Part shown: piece by piece, positions 18,317 to 26,914 of the stretch
Position numbering within the stretch: the first letter of the stretch is position 1
Layout of the letters: every line of letters begins with the position of its first letter
Assembly: GCA_963788205.1 (NCBI GenBank)
Contig: CAWBGG010000005.1
Location: 310,001-374,000, forward strand
DNA: 64,000 nucleotides
Direction of reading: 5' to 3'
From: CAVVMA01 sp963788205
GTDB lineage: Bacteria; Desulfobacterota; Binatia; Binatales; Binataceae
Notes under the pieces: generated by a model
The model's database searches: none
Told to the model about the DNA's origin: nothing
The model's input: only the letters and a program-made list of their open reading frames with translations
Made by a program: the position numbers and the translations under genes

Positions 18317-18949
18317 GTCCTGAGGATACGGTCCTATCGATCCCGATGAGCCTCCGCACTGACCTGCGCTTGGCGCTTGCGGTTCGCCCGTCGGCGGCCG
18401 GACCGTATTACGACGATAAAGGGCAGAAGTATCGTGAAACACACTGAAAATCAAGTTTACGCTCGCTTCTTTAGCTTTATTGGGGTCAAGATGCGCAACC
18501 TGAAAGCGCTGGCGCGTCATGAATTCACTATCAACCCAATGCGCTCTCAATTGTTCCCCGCCTGCCGCGGAGGTGGAATCACAGATTAGACGAAGCGGCT
18601 TGCAAGGCGTTCAATTCTCGGGGCTTTTAAGCCTCTTCCAAAAGAGAGCAGAGCGGGCCAGCAGCGCCAAATCGTCGGTCGAGTGCCGCCGTAACTAAGT
18701 TTTCTGACGTATGTTGACGATGCGTCTGGAGGGCATACGACATCGGCGCGCGGGGTACGTTCCTGATCCTCTAGTTATAAAGCTTTTCAGACAGTTTTAT
18801 TGGACTTGAAAAATCCCAGGTTCTCTTGTTATATGACGCTCGTCAACGCAGCAGGCAGGAGGGATGGCCCCGGGAACGACTTCCGGAGCTGTCGTGTCGA
18901 TGGTAAGTTACGAGAAAATTACGCCACTGTTGCGCGCGGAGGAACCCGC
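18317..18949. other. Long AT-richer intergenic region between divergent genes
   Basis: These 633 bases separate the divergent kelch and hydrolase genes. They are richer in A+T than their surroundings, especially 18410-18490 and 18760-18840, and hold no convincing gene. Promoters for both flanking genes must lie here; a candidate for the hydrolase gene is listed separately. The frame of the hydrolase gene is open back to 18800, but I do not read that part as coding. Confidence 0.5.
18806..18835 (+). promoter_or_regulatory. Possible sigma-70-type promoter for the lipase-like gene
   Basis: TTGAAA at 18806-18811 stands 18 bp before TATATG (18830-18835) in an AT-rich patch of this GC-rich segment. 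It would give a 5' leader of about 100 nt before the GTG at 18950. The match is modest and rests on spacing and composition only. Confidence 0.25.
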
Positions 18950-19783
18950 GTGATTCAAGGTCAATTGGTTGGCCCGCCGCCTTCCGAGCCGCGACCCAAG
19001 CGGCCCGGTGCTTTCGATATTCTCGGCGAGTTACGCGTCCCGCTTGAAGTCCTCGGCTTTCCGTTTCGGGCACTGCGCCATCCGTGGCCGCGATGCTCCA
19101 ACGGCGACGCCAAGACCGTGATGCTGATTCCCGGCTTCATGGCCGGCGACTTCTCGCTCAGGCCGATGGCGCGGTTCCTCGATTGGCTGGGACATCGCAC
19201 CGAGTTCGGTGGCATTTGGCAAAATGCGCGATGCCCGCGCGCGACAATCGAGCAACTAGTCACGCGGTTGCGCGAGATCTCTGATCGCGACGGCTCGCCG
19301 GCGGTCGTAGTCGGACAGAGTCTCGGCGGCGTCTACGCCCGCGAGTTGGCTTTCCGCGAGCCGGATCGGGTCGAGCGGGTCATCACGCTGGGCTCGCCGA
19401 TCAACGCGCCGCGCGAGTCGTGTCATCGAGCGGTGCGCGTGGTGGCCGACTCGATGGCGGCGATCAGGGGCCGGCGCGAGGGATGTCTCACCGAATCGTG
19501 CTCCTGCGGCTTGGAGCTCACCCGCCGGCGCGTGCAGAGCGTGCCGGTCACGGTGGTCTACTCGCGCACCGACGGGATCGTCCACTGGGAGAGCTGTATC
19601 GATCGCACGGGCTCCCCGATGGTCGAGCATACCGAGGTGATGGGCACCCACGTCGGGATGGCGCTCAGTCCCGATGTGTTCCGCATCATAGCCGATCGGC
19701 TCGCGACGCCGCGGCGCGATTCGCGGCCGCCGGTCAACCGGACCTTGCGCCTGGTTCAGCTGCGTCCGGCGCCGGCGCGCTAG
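18950..19783 (+). CDS. Alpha/beta hydrolase, lipase-like
   Basis: The 277-residue protein has an alpha/beta-hydrolase core: the oxyanion strand TVMLIPGFMAGDF, the nucleophile elbow VVGQSLGGVYA (Ser124), an acid in YSRTDGIVHW (Asp208) and His234 in MGTHVGM. The pattern resembles cytoplasmic lipase/esterase-like proteins that act on acyl esters. The start is taken as the GTG at 18950, because GGAGG precedes it by seven bases; an upstream extension to 18800 is not protein-like. A cysteine-rich segment (HRAV...CLTESCSCG) lies in the cap region. Substrate unknown. Confidence 0.75.
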   Translation: MIQGQLVGPPPSEPRPKRPGAFDILGELRVPLEVLGFPFRALRHPWPRCSNGDAKTVMLIPGFMAGDFSLRPMARFLDWLGHRTEFGGIWQNARCPRATIEQLVTRLREISDRDGSPAVVVGQSLGGVYARELAFREPDRVERVITLGSPINAPRESCHRAVRVVADSMAAIRGRREGCLTESCSCGLELTRRRVQSVPVTVVYSRTDGIVHWESCIDRTGSPMVEHTEVMGTHVGMALSPDVFRIIADRLATPRRDSRPPVNRTLRLVQLRPAPAR

Positions 19784-19882
19784 AAAGAGTTCCTTTCATC
19801 CCTGCCTCGCTTCGCGCGCTTCCGCACTTGTCTACACGTAGTATTTAACTAACTCTTTGTAGGTACCAGGGGGGTATCTGCG

Positions 19883-21328
19883 ATGGGTTGGGCCGGGCGT
19901 GAGTGCGGATGCGACAGGCGTTTGCTGTGGGCGTCGGCTGCGTTTTTCCTCCTGGCGCGGGCGGCGCCCGCAGCCGCCTATGGCGGCGGCGCCGGCGCGA
20001 TGGTTCCCCAGGCGCACAGCCAGCAGGAGCATAGCCAGTATGTCGGCCAGGACGAACCCTCGCTGGTCTTCTATTCGGACGCGCCGGGTTCCGGCAACAA
20101 TCTCGCCTACCTGATCCGGCTGCCCGAGGATCCGCCGCCGGCGGGCGGCCAGCTCGCGCCCGGCGCGGTGGTCAATTCACAGCTCTTCGAGAGCTTCTGG
20201 TTCGGGATGGCGATGTGCGACTCGCAATCGGCGCCCGAAACCGATACGCCATGCGTCGCCGACAGCGACGCCAACATCTACGACAATCCCGATCAGGCGG
20301 CGCCCGACTATATCGGCAAGCATCCGGGAACCGCCTACATGGAGCTGCAATTCTATCCGCCGGGTGCGCCGTTCAGTCTCGACGACACCCACTGGGACGC
20401 GGCGCTGATCATTTTCAGCATCGGCTACGATCAGAACCGCGGCGTCGCCAACAACCCCGATTGCCTGCAGAAAGTCGGGCTGGAGAGCATCAACTCGGCC
20501 CACGTCACGCTCAACGGCAACTCGGATCTGCCCGCTGGTCCGCTCGCCCCGATCGCGGCCATCCCCGACCCGAATTCCTACCTGGCGATGAACCCCGGCA
20601 ACGTCATAAGCCTTCTGATGCACGACACGCCGCAGGGCTTCCAGGCGATCGTGGTTGATTTGACCACGGGTCAGCACGGCGCGATGACCGCCAGCATCCC
20701 CAACGGCTTCTCCCACGTGATCTTCGATCCCGACGGTTCGACTTGCAGGTCGGAGCCCTATTCGTTCCACCCGATGTACAGCACGGCTGGATTGCACACG
20801 CGTGTGCCGTGGACGGTGCATTCCTACAACGTGGGAATCGCGGTCGAGATCGGTTACTCCTTCCCACCCGGCAGCCCGGGCGACCAGTTCGATTCTTACT
20901 CGTACCTGCTCGATTGGCCCGGCACCGCGCCGACCCCAGCCGCCGACCGCAGCTTGCATCCGCAGCCGATCCGGATCTCGAGCCCGGTCTCGTCGCCTCC
21001 CGGCGGCTTGCTGCGCAACTACCAGTATGCGGCCTTCGAGGCCGACCTGCCCTACCTGGAGAGCACCTGCAACGGCAGCACCGGCGCCGGATGCGTTAAC
21101 CCGCCGCTGGGCGCAGAGTTCTATCCGCTTTACACTACCGGCACGATCGGCGCGTTCTCGGCGGCGGATGTGTATGGCAATTCGGCGGACCGGCAATCCA
21201 GGGAACTACCGACAACTTCGGAAGCTCGTCGATTACCGAGTATGCGAATCTACTCGAGCTCGACTACCCGGGATTCGAATCGTTCGCCGATTTCAATCGC
21301 GTGCTCGACAACAATCCGTGCGCAGTGA
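19883..21328 (+). pseudogene. Large secreted protein, N-terminal part, frameshifted near its end
   Basis: The frame has a signal peptide (WASAAFFLLARAAPAAAYG) and a secreted domain of about 400 residues rich in Gly, Pro and Asp with several Cys pairs (MCDSQSAPETDTPC). I do not recognise its family. The reading frame becomes non-protein-like after residue 431 (codon 21173-21175): TATGG appears to have lost one T from TATTGG. Restoring it continues into the frame at 21175-21912. The last 50 residues given by this frame are an artefact of the shift. Confidence 0.6.
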
Positions 21329-21912
21329 GTTCGCGCGAGATGCCACGTCTGCGCCTACCGGCCGAGCTCAGGTTTCAGCCCGAGCAGATTGGCGCAACCA
21401 GCCCGCGCGAAACTGTCGCCGTCATCAACCGCGACCCGTGGCCGATCCAGATCTCGAATGTCACAGCCGACGGCGACTTCGCGGCGCACGATACCAATTG
21501 CACAGGCGCGCTGCCGCCGGGCTCTACGTGCTACGTGGACCTGACTTTCAGCCCGCAGCTCACAGGCGCGCGAACCGGATGGCTCACGGTCAGCGACAAT
21601 GCGATCAATTCACCGCAGCGGGTGCGTCTGTGGGGCAGGGGACAAGCATCGGTCGTCCCGGCCACGGCCCCCGCTCCGAAGGGCAAGGACTCACGCCGGG
21701 CTCGGAGGAGCAAGGCCCGCGCGCCGAAGGTCACGAAGGCCAAAGCCCCGAAGACGACGCGGAAAGAGTGGAAGCCGATCTGCCGGTACTGCGGATCGAA
21801 AGATCTGGCCCCGAGCTTCATCAAACGCCACGATGCCCGATGCCGAAAATGCTTCAGCGATCGGTACGGCTCGGCCGCCAAGACCAAGAAGGTGAAGCGG
21901 GCGAAGAAGTAA
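21175..21912 (+). pseudogene. C-terminal part of the same secreted protein: ASH domain and Lys-rich zinc-ribbon tail
   Basis: After the frameshift, this frame continues WQFGGPAIQGTTDNFG and adds an ASH/choice-of-anchor D-type domain (about FQPEQIGATSPRETVAV to RVRLWGRGQA), an Ala/Lys/Arg-rich linker and a terminal CxxC...CxxC module (ICRYC and CRKC, 18-20 residues apart) with a very basic tail (KTKKVKRAKK). There is no start codon with a ribosome site; a GTG at 21301 is internal. A zinc-ribbon-like, nucleic-acid-binding-looking tail on a secreted ASH protein is unexpected. The stop at 21912 faces a convergent gene. Confidence 0.65.
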
Positions 21913-21941
21913 CGGGCCGCGATCGCGGATCATGGGGCCGG

Positions 21942-21969
21942 GGGCCGGAGGGTCTCCGGCCCTATCTTT
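21942..21969. terminator. Bidirectional intrinsic terminator
   Basis: GGGCCGGAG, loop GGT and CTCCGGCCC form a perfect nine-base-pair hairpin (21942-21962), followed on the plus strand by TATCTTTA. It lies in the 58-bp gap between two convergent genes and would serve both, more efficiently the plus-strand one. Confidence 0.6.
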
Positions 21970-21970
21970 A

Positions 21971-23623
21971 CTACTTCTTGCCCGTCCCCTTGAGGGAGAC
22001 TGTCAGCGACCGATTGCTGGCGTTGCTTGTAATGGTCAAGCTCCCTTTGCGTGTTCCCGTGCCTGTCGGTTTGAACGTAGCCGATAGCTTGCATTTCCCG
22101 CCGGGACTGAGTGGACCGACGCACGTGCCTGCTGGCACTGCGAAGTCGCCAGAGGCGGACACACCGAGAACGGTTATCGTCTGATTTTGTTTCTTTGTCT
22201 TTGCGTTCGTCAGTGTCACAACCTGAGCCTTGCTGGTCGTGCCTTCGGCCCGCGCGACGAAAGTCAGCGACGCGGGGCTTGCGGCGAGCTTAGCGGCAAC
22301 CGGCGCGGGGGTCGGAGTGGGTGTTGGCGTAGGCGTAGGCGTAGGCGTAGGCGTCGGAGTCGGAGGTGGGGTTGGAGTAAGCGTCGGGCTCGGCAAAGGT
22401 GTTGGCGTCGCGGTCGGCGTTGGTGTCGGTGAAGCTGTACGCGTCGGGGTCACGGTTGGCGTCGGGCTCGGCGAAGTTGTTGGCGTCGGGCTCGGCGAAC
22501 CCGTTGGCGTCGCGGTTGCAGTCCCGGTAGGTGTCGGTGTCGCGCTCGGCGTTGGAGTTGCCGTTTGGGTTGGGGCCTGTTCAGGGCCGATTGCTATTGC
22601 CACAGGTACATCGAGTTCCGTGGCGGGTCCGGCAATGGCAGCGCTCGGCGCGATGTTCCCATTGCTCCCCGCCGGATAGGCCGTCACAGTGCTGTTGTTG
22701 TAGTTCGCAACGTAGATGTTGCCGCTGGGGTCCACGGCGATACCAAAGGGAGTCTCCAGGCCGGTATTGGAACCACCGATAGTGGAGCTCGGCGCGACGT
22801 TTCCGTTGCTCCCGGCCGGATAGACCGTCACCGCGTTGCCGAGGTTCGCGACGTAGATGTTCCCCTTAGCGTCCAGGGCGATACCCCAAGGATAGTTGAG
22901 ACCCGTATTGGGGCCACCGATAGTGGAGCTCGGCGCGACGTTCCCGTTGCTCCCGGCCGGATAGACTCTCACCTCTGTTAATGCGATGTCCGTCACGTAG
23001 ATGTTGCCGCTGGCGTCCACTGCGATACCACGGGGCTCGCTGAGGCCGGTATTGGAACCACCGATAGTGGAACTCGGCGCGACGTTCCCGTCGCTCCCGG
23101 ATGGATAGACCGTCACCGTGGCGCCGATGCCCTCGTAGGGGCTGTTCGCCACGTAGATGTTGCCGCTGGCGTCCACCGCAATACCAAGGGGATCGTTGAG
23201 GCCGGTATTGGAACTACCGATAGTCGAGCTCGGCGCGACGTTGCCAGTGTTCCCCGCCGGATAGACCGTCACCGTGTTGATGGCGCTGTTCGCTACGTAG
23301 ATGTTGCCCCTGCCGTCCAGGGCGATACCGGTGGGATAGACGAAACCCGTGCTGGAACCAGCGATGGTCGAACTCGGGGCGACGTTCCCGTTGCTCCCGG
23401 CCGGATAGACCGTCACTGCGTCGATGTAAAACTCGATGCCGGGCTCGACCGTAGGGACCGCGACGTTCATGACGTAGATGTTGCCGCTCGCGGTATTAAG
23501 ACTCGGACTAGCCGCACCCCCCGTCAACGCGTCCGAGCGCGGGGCAAGCGCAAGCAGCGCGATCACCCATGCGATCGCACCACCAGCGAGCAGCCCCCCG
23601 ACGCGCGCACCCCATCGCTGCAA
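21971..23623 (-). CDS. Secreted NHL-repeat propeller with Thr/Pro linker and ASH domain
   Basis: The 550-residue product has a signal/anchor (AGGAIAWVIALLALAP), six NHL-like repeats of about 50-58 residues (about 45-345; each has VTVYPAGSNGNVAPSSTI and GIAVDASGNIYVAN), a long Thr/Pro linker (about 350-440), and one ASH-type domain (about 445-550) ending SLTITSNASNRSLTVSLKG. The repeats would form a six-bladed propeller. Linker DNA contains a hexanucleotide array. The protein is exported and probably cell-surface associated. The ASH domain resembles those of the kelch gene and of the convergent neighbour, so these genes probably share an anchoring mode. Confidence 0.82.
   Translation of the reverse strand: MQRWGARVGGLLAGGAIAWVIALLALAPRSDALTGGAASPSLNTASGNIYVMNVAVPTVEPGIEFYIDAVTVYPAGSNGNVAPSSTIAGSSTGFVYPTGIALDGRGNIYVANSAINTVTVYPAGNTGNVAPSSTIGSSNTGLNDPLGIAVDASGNIYVANSPYEGIGATVTVYPSGSDGNVAPSSTIGGSNTGLSEPRGIAVDASGNIYVTDIALTEVRVYPAGSNGNVAPSSTIGGPNTGLNYPWGIALDAKGNIYVANLGNAVTVYPAGSNGNVAPSSTIGGSNTGLETPFGIAVDPSGNIYVANYNNSTVTAYPAGSNGNIAPSAAIAGPATELDVPVAIAIGPEQAPTQTATPTPSATPTPTGTATATPTGSPSPTPTTSPSPTPTVTPTRTASPTPTPTATPTPLPSPTLTPTPPPTPTPTPTPTPTPTPTPTPAPVAAKLAASPASLTFVARAEGTTSKAQVVTLTNAKTKKQNQTITVLGVSASGDFAVPAGTCVGPLSPGGKCKLSATFKPTGTGTRKGSLTITSNASNRSLTVSLKGTGKK
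22323..22358 (-). repeat. GTAGGC hexanucleotide array in the Thr/Pro linker
   Basis: Four exact GTAGGC units at 22329-22352, flanked by GTTGGC and GTCGGA variants, encode a run of Thr-Pro dipeptides on the minus strand. Because the unit is six bases, slippage would alter linker length by two residues without breaking the frame. Confidence 0.7.
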
Positions 23624-23679
23624 ATTGGCACCCTTCCCCTACTATACGCCTTTCACTTGGAATGGCCCCGCATCATGGT

Positions 23680-23692
23680 CCCCGGATCGGGG
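23680..23692. repeat. 13-bp palindrome CCCCGGATCGGGG, copy 1
   Basis: The palindrome occurs here and again at 24661-24673, flanking the two-gene block 23748-24640. It may be a hairpin terminator core or a recombination scar. Confidence 0.4.
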
Positions 23693-23747
23693 GCCGCCCT
23701 TTATTTCGGGCGCGGAAAGATGCAGGATCGGGGGGAGAGGGGGTTCG

Positions 23748-23876
23748 ATGCACGAGGACGTTCCCAAGCACCTCGAATTCATCCAAGCCACGATCGCCCG
23801 AATGGCCAGCAATTCGTTTCTGCTGAAGGGCTGGTCTGTAACCTTGGCGGCGGCGGTGAGGGCGCTTGGATTCTGA
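23748..23876 (+). pseudogene. N-terminal remnant of a small membrane protein gene
   Basis: From an ATG behind a GGGGGGAGAGGGGG purine run, 42 residues are encoded (VPKHLEFIQATIARMASNSF, then LLKGWSVTLAAAVRALGF). This is the conserved N-terminus of a family of roughly 150-residue hypothetical membrane proteins, cut off after the first part of the first membrane helix. The TGA overlaps the ATG of the next gene (ATGA). The truncation probably reflects replacement of the rest of the gene by the downstream sequence. Confidence 0.55.
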
Positions 23877-24640
23877 TGAAGCAGATACCGACGAAGGACT
23901 TTTTCCTCTTCTTCCAGCAGAGATTCGCAAATCTGAAACAGATTGAGGGCCTGTCTCCGACTGCGGCGGTGCGGCGAAACTCGAGCTTCAATCCTGAGTT
24001 GAACATCTTGCTCGGCGCCGAACTCGACGCACTGGCGAACTATTGGAGCCTGAACCAGGGGCTGTCCTTTAGCAGCCCCGCGTGCCGCCTTGGGGAGTTC
24101 CTCATCGCTCACGCTGATCGTCTCATCTGGCGCAAATGCAGTCACGTTAGCCTGTTGAAGCGTGCCAGAGACGAAGCGGCCAAAGTCAAAACTGGACGAG
24201 GGCCGAAGCTGAGCGATCCTATGCGACAATTGCCGGTACTTGAAAAAATGCTTCAACGCATACTCGCGCGAGAGCTTTTTGACCCGACAGAGGACACGCA
24301 CGCAGTCCGGGATTGGAGGATAGACCCCGACCTTGATACGCTTTGGGGCCAAAAGGACGTTGAAGTGGCTGGCATTAGGCAGTACTGGTTGTCCGCAAGT
24401 CGTTACGGAGAAATTATCTATCGTCATCATCGGTGCGCGTGGGTCCATGCGATCGATCCGGACCCCGAGTTGGAAACTGAATGCCCAGTACTGGCTGGCC
24501 CGACGCCAGAGCCTCACTATTTTAGCGGGAAGCCCCGGTTGTGCATCCCAGCCGAGTTTCTACTTGTGAGTCTGGAAAAGGCTCTGAACTCTTTTGAAAT
24601 CTCCATGCAAGAGACGTCGCATGTAATCTTGAGGGCTTAA
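23876..24640 (+). CDS. Hypothetical protein, 254 residues
   Basis: The product starts MKQIPTKDFFLFFQQRF and is largely alpha-helical by composition, with an element NPELNILLGAELDALANYW and a C-terminal basic part. No motif of a known enzyme is visible. The start overlaps the stop of the truncated membrane-protein gene by four bases, implying coupled translation. Base composition is less GC-rich than in the surrounding genes, suggesting acquisition. A longer frame starting at 23657 overlaps the truncated gene and is rejected. Confidence 0.5.
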   Translation: MKQIPTKDFFLFFQQRFANLKQIEGLSPTAAVRRNSSFNPELNILLGAELDALANYWSLNQGLSFSSPACRLGEFLIAHADRLIWRKCSHVSLLKRARDEAAKVKTGRGPKLSDPMRQLPVLEKMLQRILARELFDPTEDTHAVRDWRIDPDLDTLWGQKDVEVAGIRQYWLSASRYGEIIYRHHRCAWVHAIDPDPELETECPVLAGPTPEPHYFSGKPRLCIPAEFLLVSLEKALNSFEISMQETSHVILRA

Positions 24641-24660
24641 CGATGGACAGCCGCCTCCGA

Positions 24661-24673
24661 CCCCGGATCGGGG
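24661..24673. repeat. 13-bp palindrome CCCCGGATCGGGG, copy 2
   Basis: Second exact copy of the palindrome at 23680-23692. It follows the stop of the hypothetical gene by 20 bp and may act as its terminator hairpin. Confidence 0.4.
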
Positions 24674-24854
24674 CCACACGGCCCGGAAGCGGGCGAACCG
24701 GGGCGGGAATTGGCGGCCCCGGAGCCCGGATCAGGGCTCTTCTAATCTCAGCCGGGATACTCGGGTTTGGCTTGCATTCGAGGCTGCAGCCGGATTACAA
24801 GAGTGCAGAAAACCCCGTAAAATGGGCGATTATGAGCGATTTAGGTTGCTTCCG

Positions 24855-24910
24855 CCGCAGAGCGTGCGTCTGTGGGGCAAGGGACAAGCGTCGGCCGTCC
24901 CGGCCGCGCG
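24855..24910 (+). pseudogene. Relic of an ASH-domain gene end
   Basis: About 56 bases resemble 21613-21668, the end of the ASH domain of the secreted protein, with few differences. The frame reads PQSVRLWGKGQASAVPAA against PQRVRLWGRGQASVVPAT. No more of the gene is present on either side, so this is a short relic of a paralogue. Confidence 0.55.
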
Positions 24911-24936
24911 ATCAACTCGTGCTCCGGCGCCACTCC

Positions 24937-25701
24937 CTACGGTGCACGGCACACGATCGCGAACAGGCGATGGAACACCTTGAGCGGGTCGTCCGGGAAT
25001 CGCTCGCGCAGGAGGCCTTCCAGCGCGCGGTCGAACTGCGCGACGCGATCGGGGCTCAAGCTCGCGCCCACGCCGGCGCTGGCGCGAACTCGTCCCCGCC
25101 ATGCCTCATGGCTGTAGACCGCGTCGAGGTCGAGCGAGAAGCTCTCGATCGCGCGGAAGCCTGCGACCGCAACATCGCGCAGGAATGGCGGATACATCCC
25201 GTTGCCGCCGCCGAATTTCCACGCCGGGTTGTGATGCTGGATCAACTGCTCGGTCGCCTCGACCACGTTGCCTGGCAGCGGAATCCAGTCGAAGTAGGCG
25301 ATAACCAGCGGCCCCTGCGCAACGAGGACTCGCCGCGCCTCGGCCGCGGCGCGCGGCCGGTCGAACCAATGCCAGCACTGGCCGGCCCCGACCACGTCGA
25401 AGCTGCGATCCGGGAAGGTCGTCGCCTCGGCCCGCGCCATCACGTAGACCGTCCCCAGTCCCTCCTTGCGATCGAGGGCTTTCGCCTGTTCGATGAGCTC
25501 GGCAGACGGATCGAGCCCCGTGACGTCGCATCCAAGGCGCGCGAAGCCCCGGCCCAGCGTCCCCGTGCCGGTCCCGAGGTCCAGGATGCGCTGGCCGGTA
25601 CGCCAGACGCCGAAACCGGCAAGACGCTCAAACAGGACGTCGGGAAATCCAGCTCGATGTTGGGCATAGTCGGCGGCAGTCTTGCCGAAGTCAACTTTCA
25701 T
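24937..25701 (-). CDS. Class I SAM-dependent methyltransferase
   Basis: The 254-residue protein has the Rossmann-type SAM site RILDLGTGTGTLGRGFA (motif I, about 38-55), the acidic end of strand 2 (VTGLDPSAE) and motif IV-like FDVVGAGQCWHWFD. It is a small-molecule-type methyltransferase of the UbiE/Coq5-like fold; the substrate is unknown. The start at 25701 (MKVDFGKTAADY) is chosen because the further 27 residues of the frame are basic low-quality sequence that comes from a relic of another gene. It lies between two gene relics. Confidence 0.78.
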   Translation of the reverse strand: MKVDFGKTAADYAQHRAGFPDVLFERLAGFGVWRTGQRILDLGTGTGTLGRGFARLGCDVTGLDPSAELIEQAKALDRKEGLGTVYVMARAEATTFPDRSFDVVGAGQCWHWFDRPRAAAEARRVLVAQGPLVIAYFDWIPLPGNVVEATEQLIQHHNPAWKFGGGNGMYPPFLRDVAVAGFRAIESFSLDLDAVYSHEAWRGRVRASAGVGASLSPDRVAQFDRALEGLLRERFPDDPLKVFHRLFAIVCRAP

Positions 25702-25747
25702 TTCCGGCCTCACGTGGATGTGAACGGAATTCGGCAACCTCAGTCGA

Positions 25748-25808
25748 TCAGTAGCACGCCTCCGCCACCGCCATCGTAGCAAGCGCGTCGTCCGCGCTGG
25801 AGATCAGC
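25748..25808 (-). pseudogene. Relic of a Gfo/Idh/MocA gene end
   Basis: The minus strand reads LISSADDALATMAVAEACY followed by TGA, matching the C-terminal part of the intact dehydrogenase at 27960-29024 (SSVDDALATMAVVEACY). The DNA similarity covers about 60 bases (compare 28005-28063). Nothing else of that gene precedes it. Confidence 0.6.
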
Positions 25809-26099
25809 GGGTAGTGGTCAAGCCTGGTTCTGCGATTGCCAGCGCAGAACCGCTGCGCCCCTGAGTGCGACGAAGGCGGGTGGTGTGAGATTCCTCGCTT
25901 CGCTCGGAATGACGTCGAATGGGGCTGTAGGGCATAGCAGGTGACAACATCATGACGTCATTCTGAACGGAGTCCGCGCAGTGAAGAATCCCAAACCGCT
26001 CACTTTCGCAGCTGACCAGACGCACGCGAGCGTGAGAACCTTTCTGAGCATTGCCTGCCCGACCCGTGGCAGCAAGCGCGTCGGTTTTCTTTCCACAAG

Positions 26100-26473
26100 G
26101 CGCTTGTGGAGTGCAGCCAGGCAGCACGACCGGGCTGAAAGTCGCCCAACAGACCGCATGGTTTATGCTTCACCGGATTCGCAAGGCGATGCATGAAGCG
26201 CGGCAGTTTCGAGAAGTTCGGCCAAACCGGCCCGGGCGAAGCCGATGAAACCTTCTTTGGCGACCTTTCCCGCTTCATGCACAAGGACAAGAGAGCCGAC
26301 AAGATGACTGGCACCTGTGCGGGCAAGGAATTGGTCATTGGGCTGTTGGATCGCGCAACGGGCAAGGTGCGCGTGAAGCAGATTGTGAACCGCAAACACC
26401 GCAGGCTGCAAAAGGGCAGCGCGTGCGAACGTTGAAGTCAGCTCCCAAGCCTTCACCGACGAACTGGCGCCCT
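26100..26473 (+). pseudogene. Degenerate IS1595-family transposase
   Basis: Pieces of an IS1595-type transposase occur in three frames: GLKVAQQTAWFMLHRIRKAM (about 26126-26190), then EADETFFGDLSRFMHKDKR with KELVIGLLDRATGKVRVKQI (26240-26400), and NVEVSSQAFTDELAP (about 26428-26473). The first DDE-type Asp (in the DET motif) and the TDE motif are still visible. At least two frameshifts and a missing C-terminus make it non-functional. No clear terminal inverted repeats are seen. Confidence 0.7.
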
Positions 26474-26500
26474 AGCGATGCGGTGAGTAGCGGCGCCATT

Positions 26501-26914
26501 TTAGCCCGGATTCCAACCTAGGTAGGCTACCGCAACGGCCATGAGTGCCGTCACGGCTAGGGTCGCAGTTTCTTGATCTGTCACAAACGGGAAATCCCTC
26601 CCTGCCTTTACGTACAGATGTCGCCCTTTGCGGCTGAACAGACGATAATGCGCCGCCTCATTCACCGGATGCATTGCTATCAGAACATACGCCACGGACA
26701 ACTCGATAGTGCTCCGAGAGTCATCGAGCTTGCACAACGGGAAAACGACACAAAGGAGCGAAGTCGCAATGAGAGCGACGATATTCAAGCAATCAGGAAT
26801 GGGAAGCCACGTTCGCCGACCTTGATCGCCGACGGCGATCTCTCTGTTTATCCGCCAGCCGAAGGCAGCAAACTGTAGAGCGATTAGGACCGCGACGGGC
26901 TTTTGATCTATCAT
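26501..26914 (-). CDS. Small membrane protein, unknown
   Basis: The 137-residue product has hydrophobic segments near 7-20, 42-62, 70-85 and 115-132 and no recognised motif. It overlaps the end of the upstream gene by four bases (26911-26914), so the two are co-translated. The C-terminus ends near the transposase relic. Confidence 0.5.
   Translation of the reverse strand: MIDQKPVAVLIALQFAAFGWRINREIAVGDQGRRTWLPIPDCLNIVALIATSLLCVVFPLCKLDDSRSTIELSVAYVLIAMHPVNEAAHYRLFSRKGRHLYVKAGRDFPFVTDQETATLAVTALMAVAVAYLGWNPG

Larger units (their letters stand above)
25702..26500. other. Gene-poor scar region
   Basis: Between the methyltransferase gene and the next intact gene lie the dehydrogenase relic, a repeat-like stretch with GGAATGACGTC and its near-inverse GACGTCATTC (25905-25960), and a decayed IS1595-type transposase. 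No intact gene is seen. Confidence 0.55.

Noticed and set aside
21301..21912. Separate gene starting at the GTG at 21301
   Set aside because: The frame is protein-like for over 100 bases before that codon and no ribosome site precedes it; it is the tail of the frameshifted gene.
22680..23460. Near-identical units of about 175 bases as a CRISPR or tandem-repeat array
   Set aside because: They encode NHL repeats in one continuous frame and are too long and variable for CRISPR repeats.
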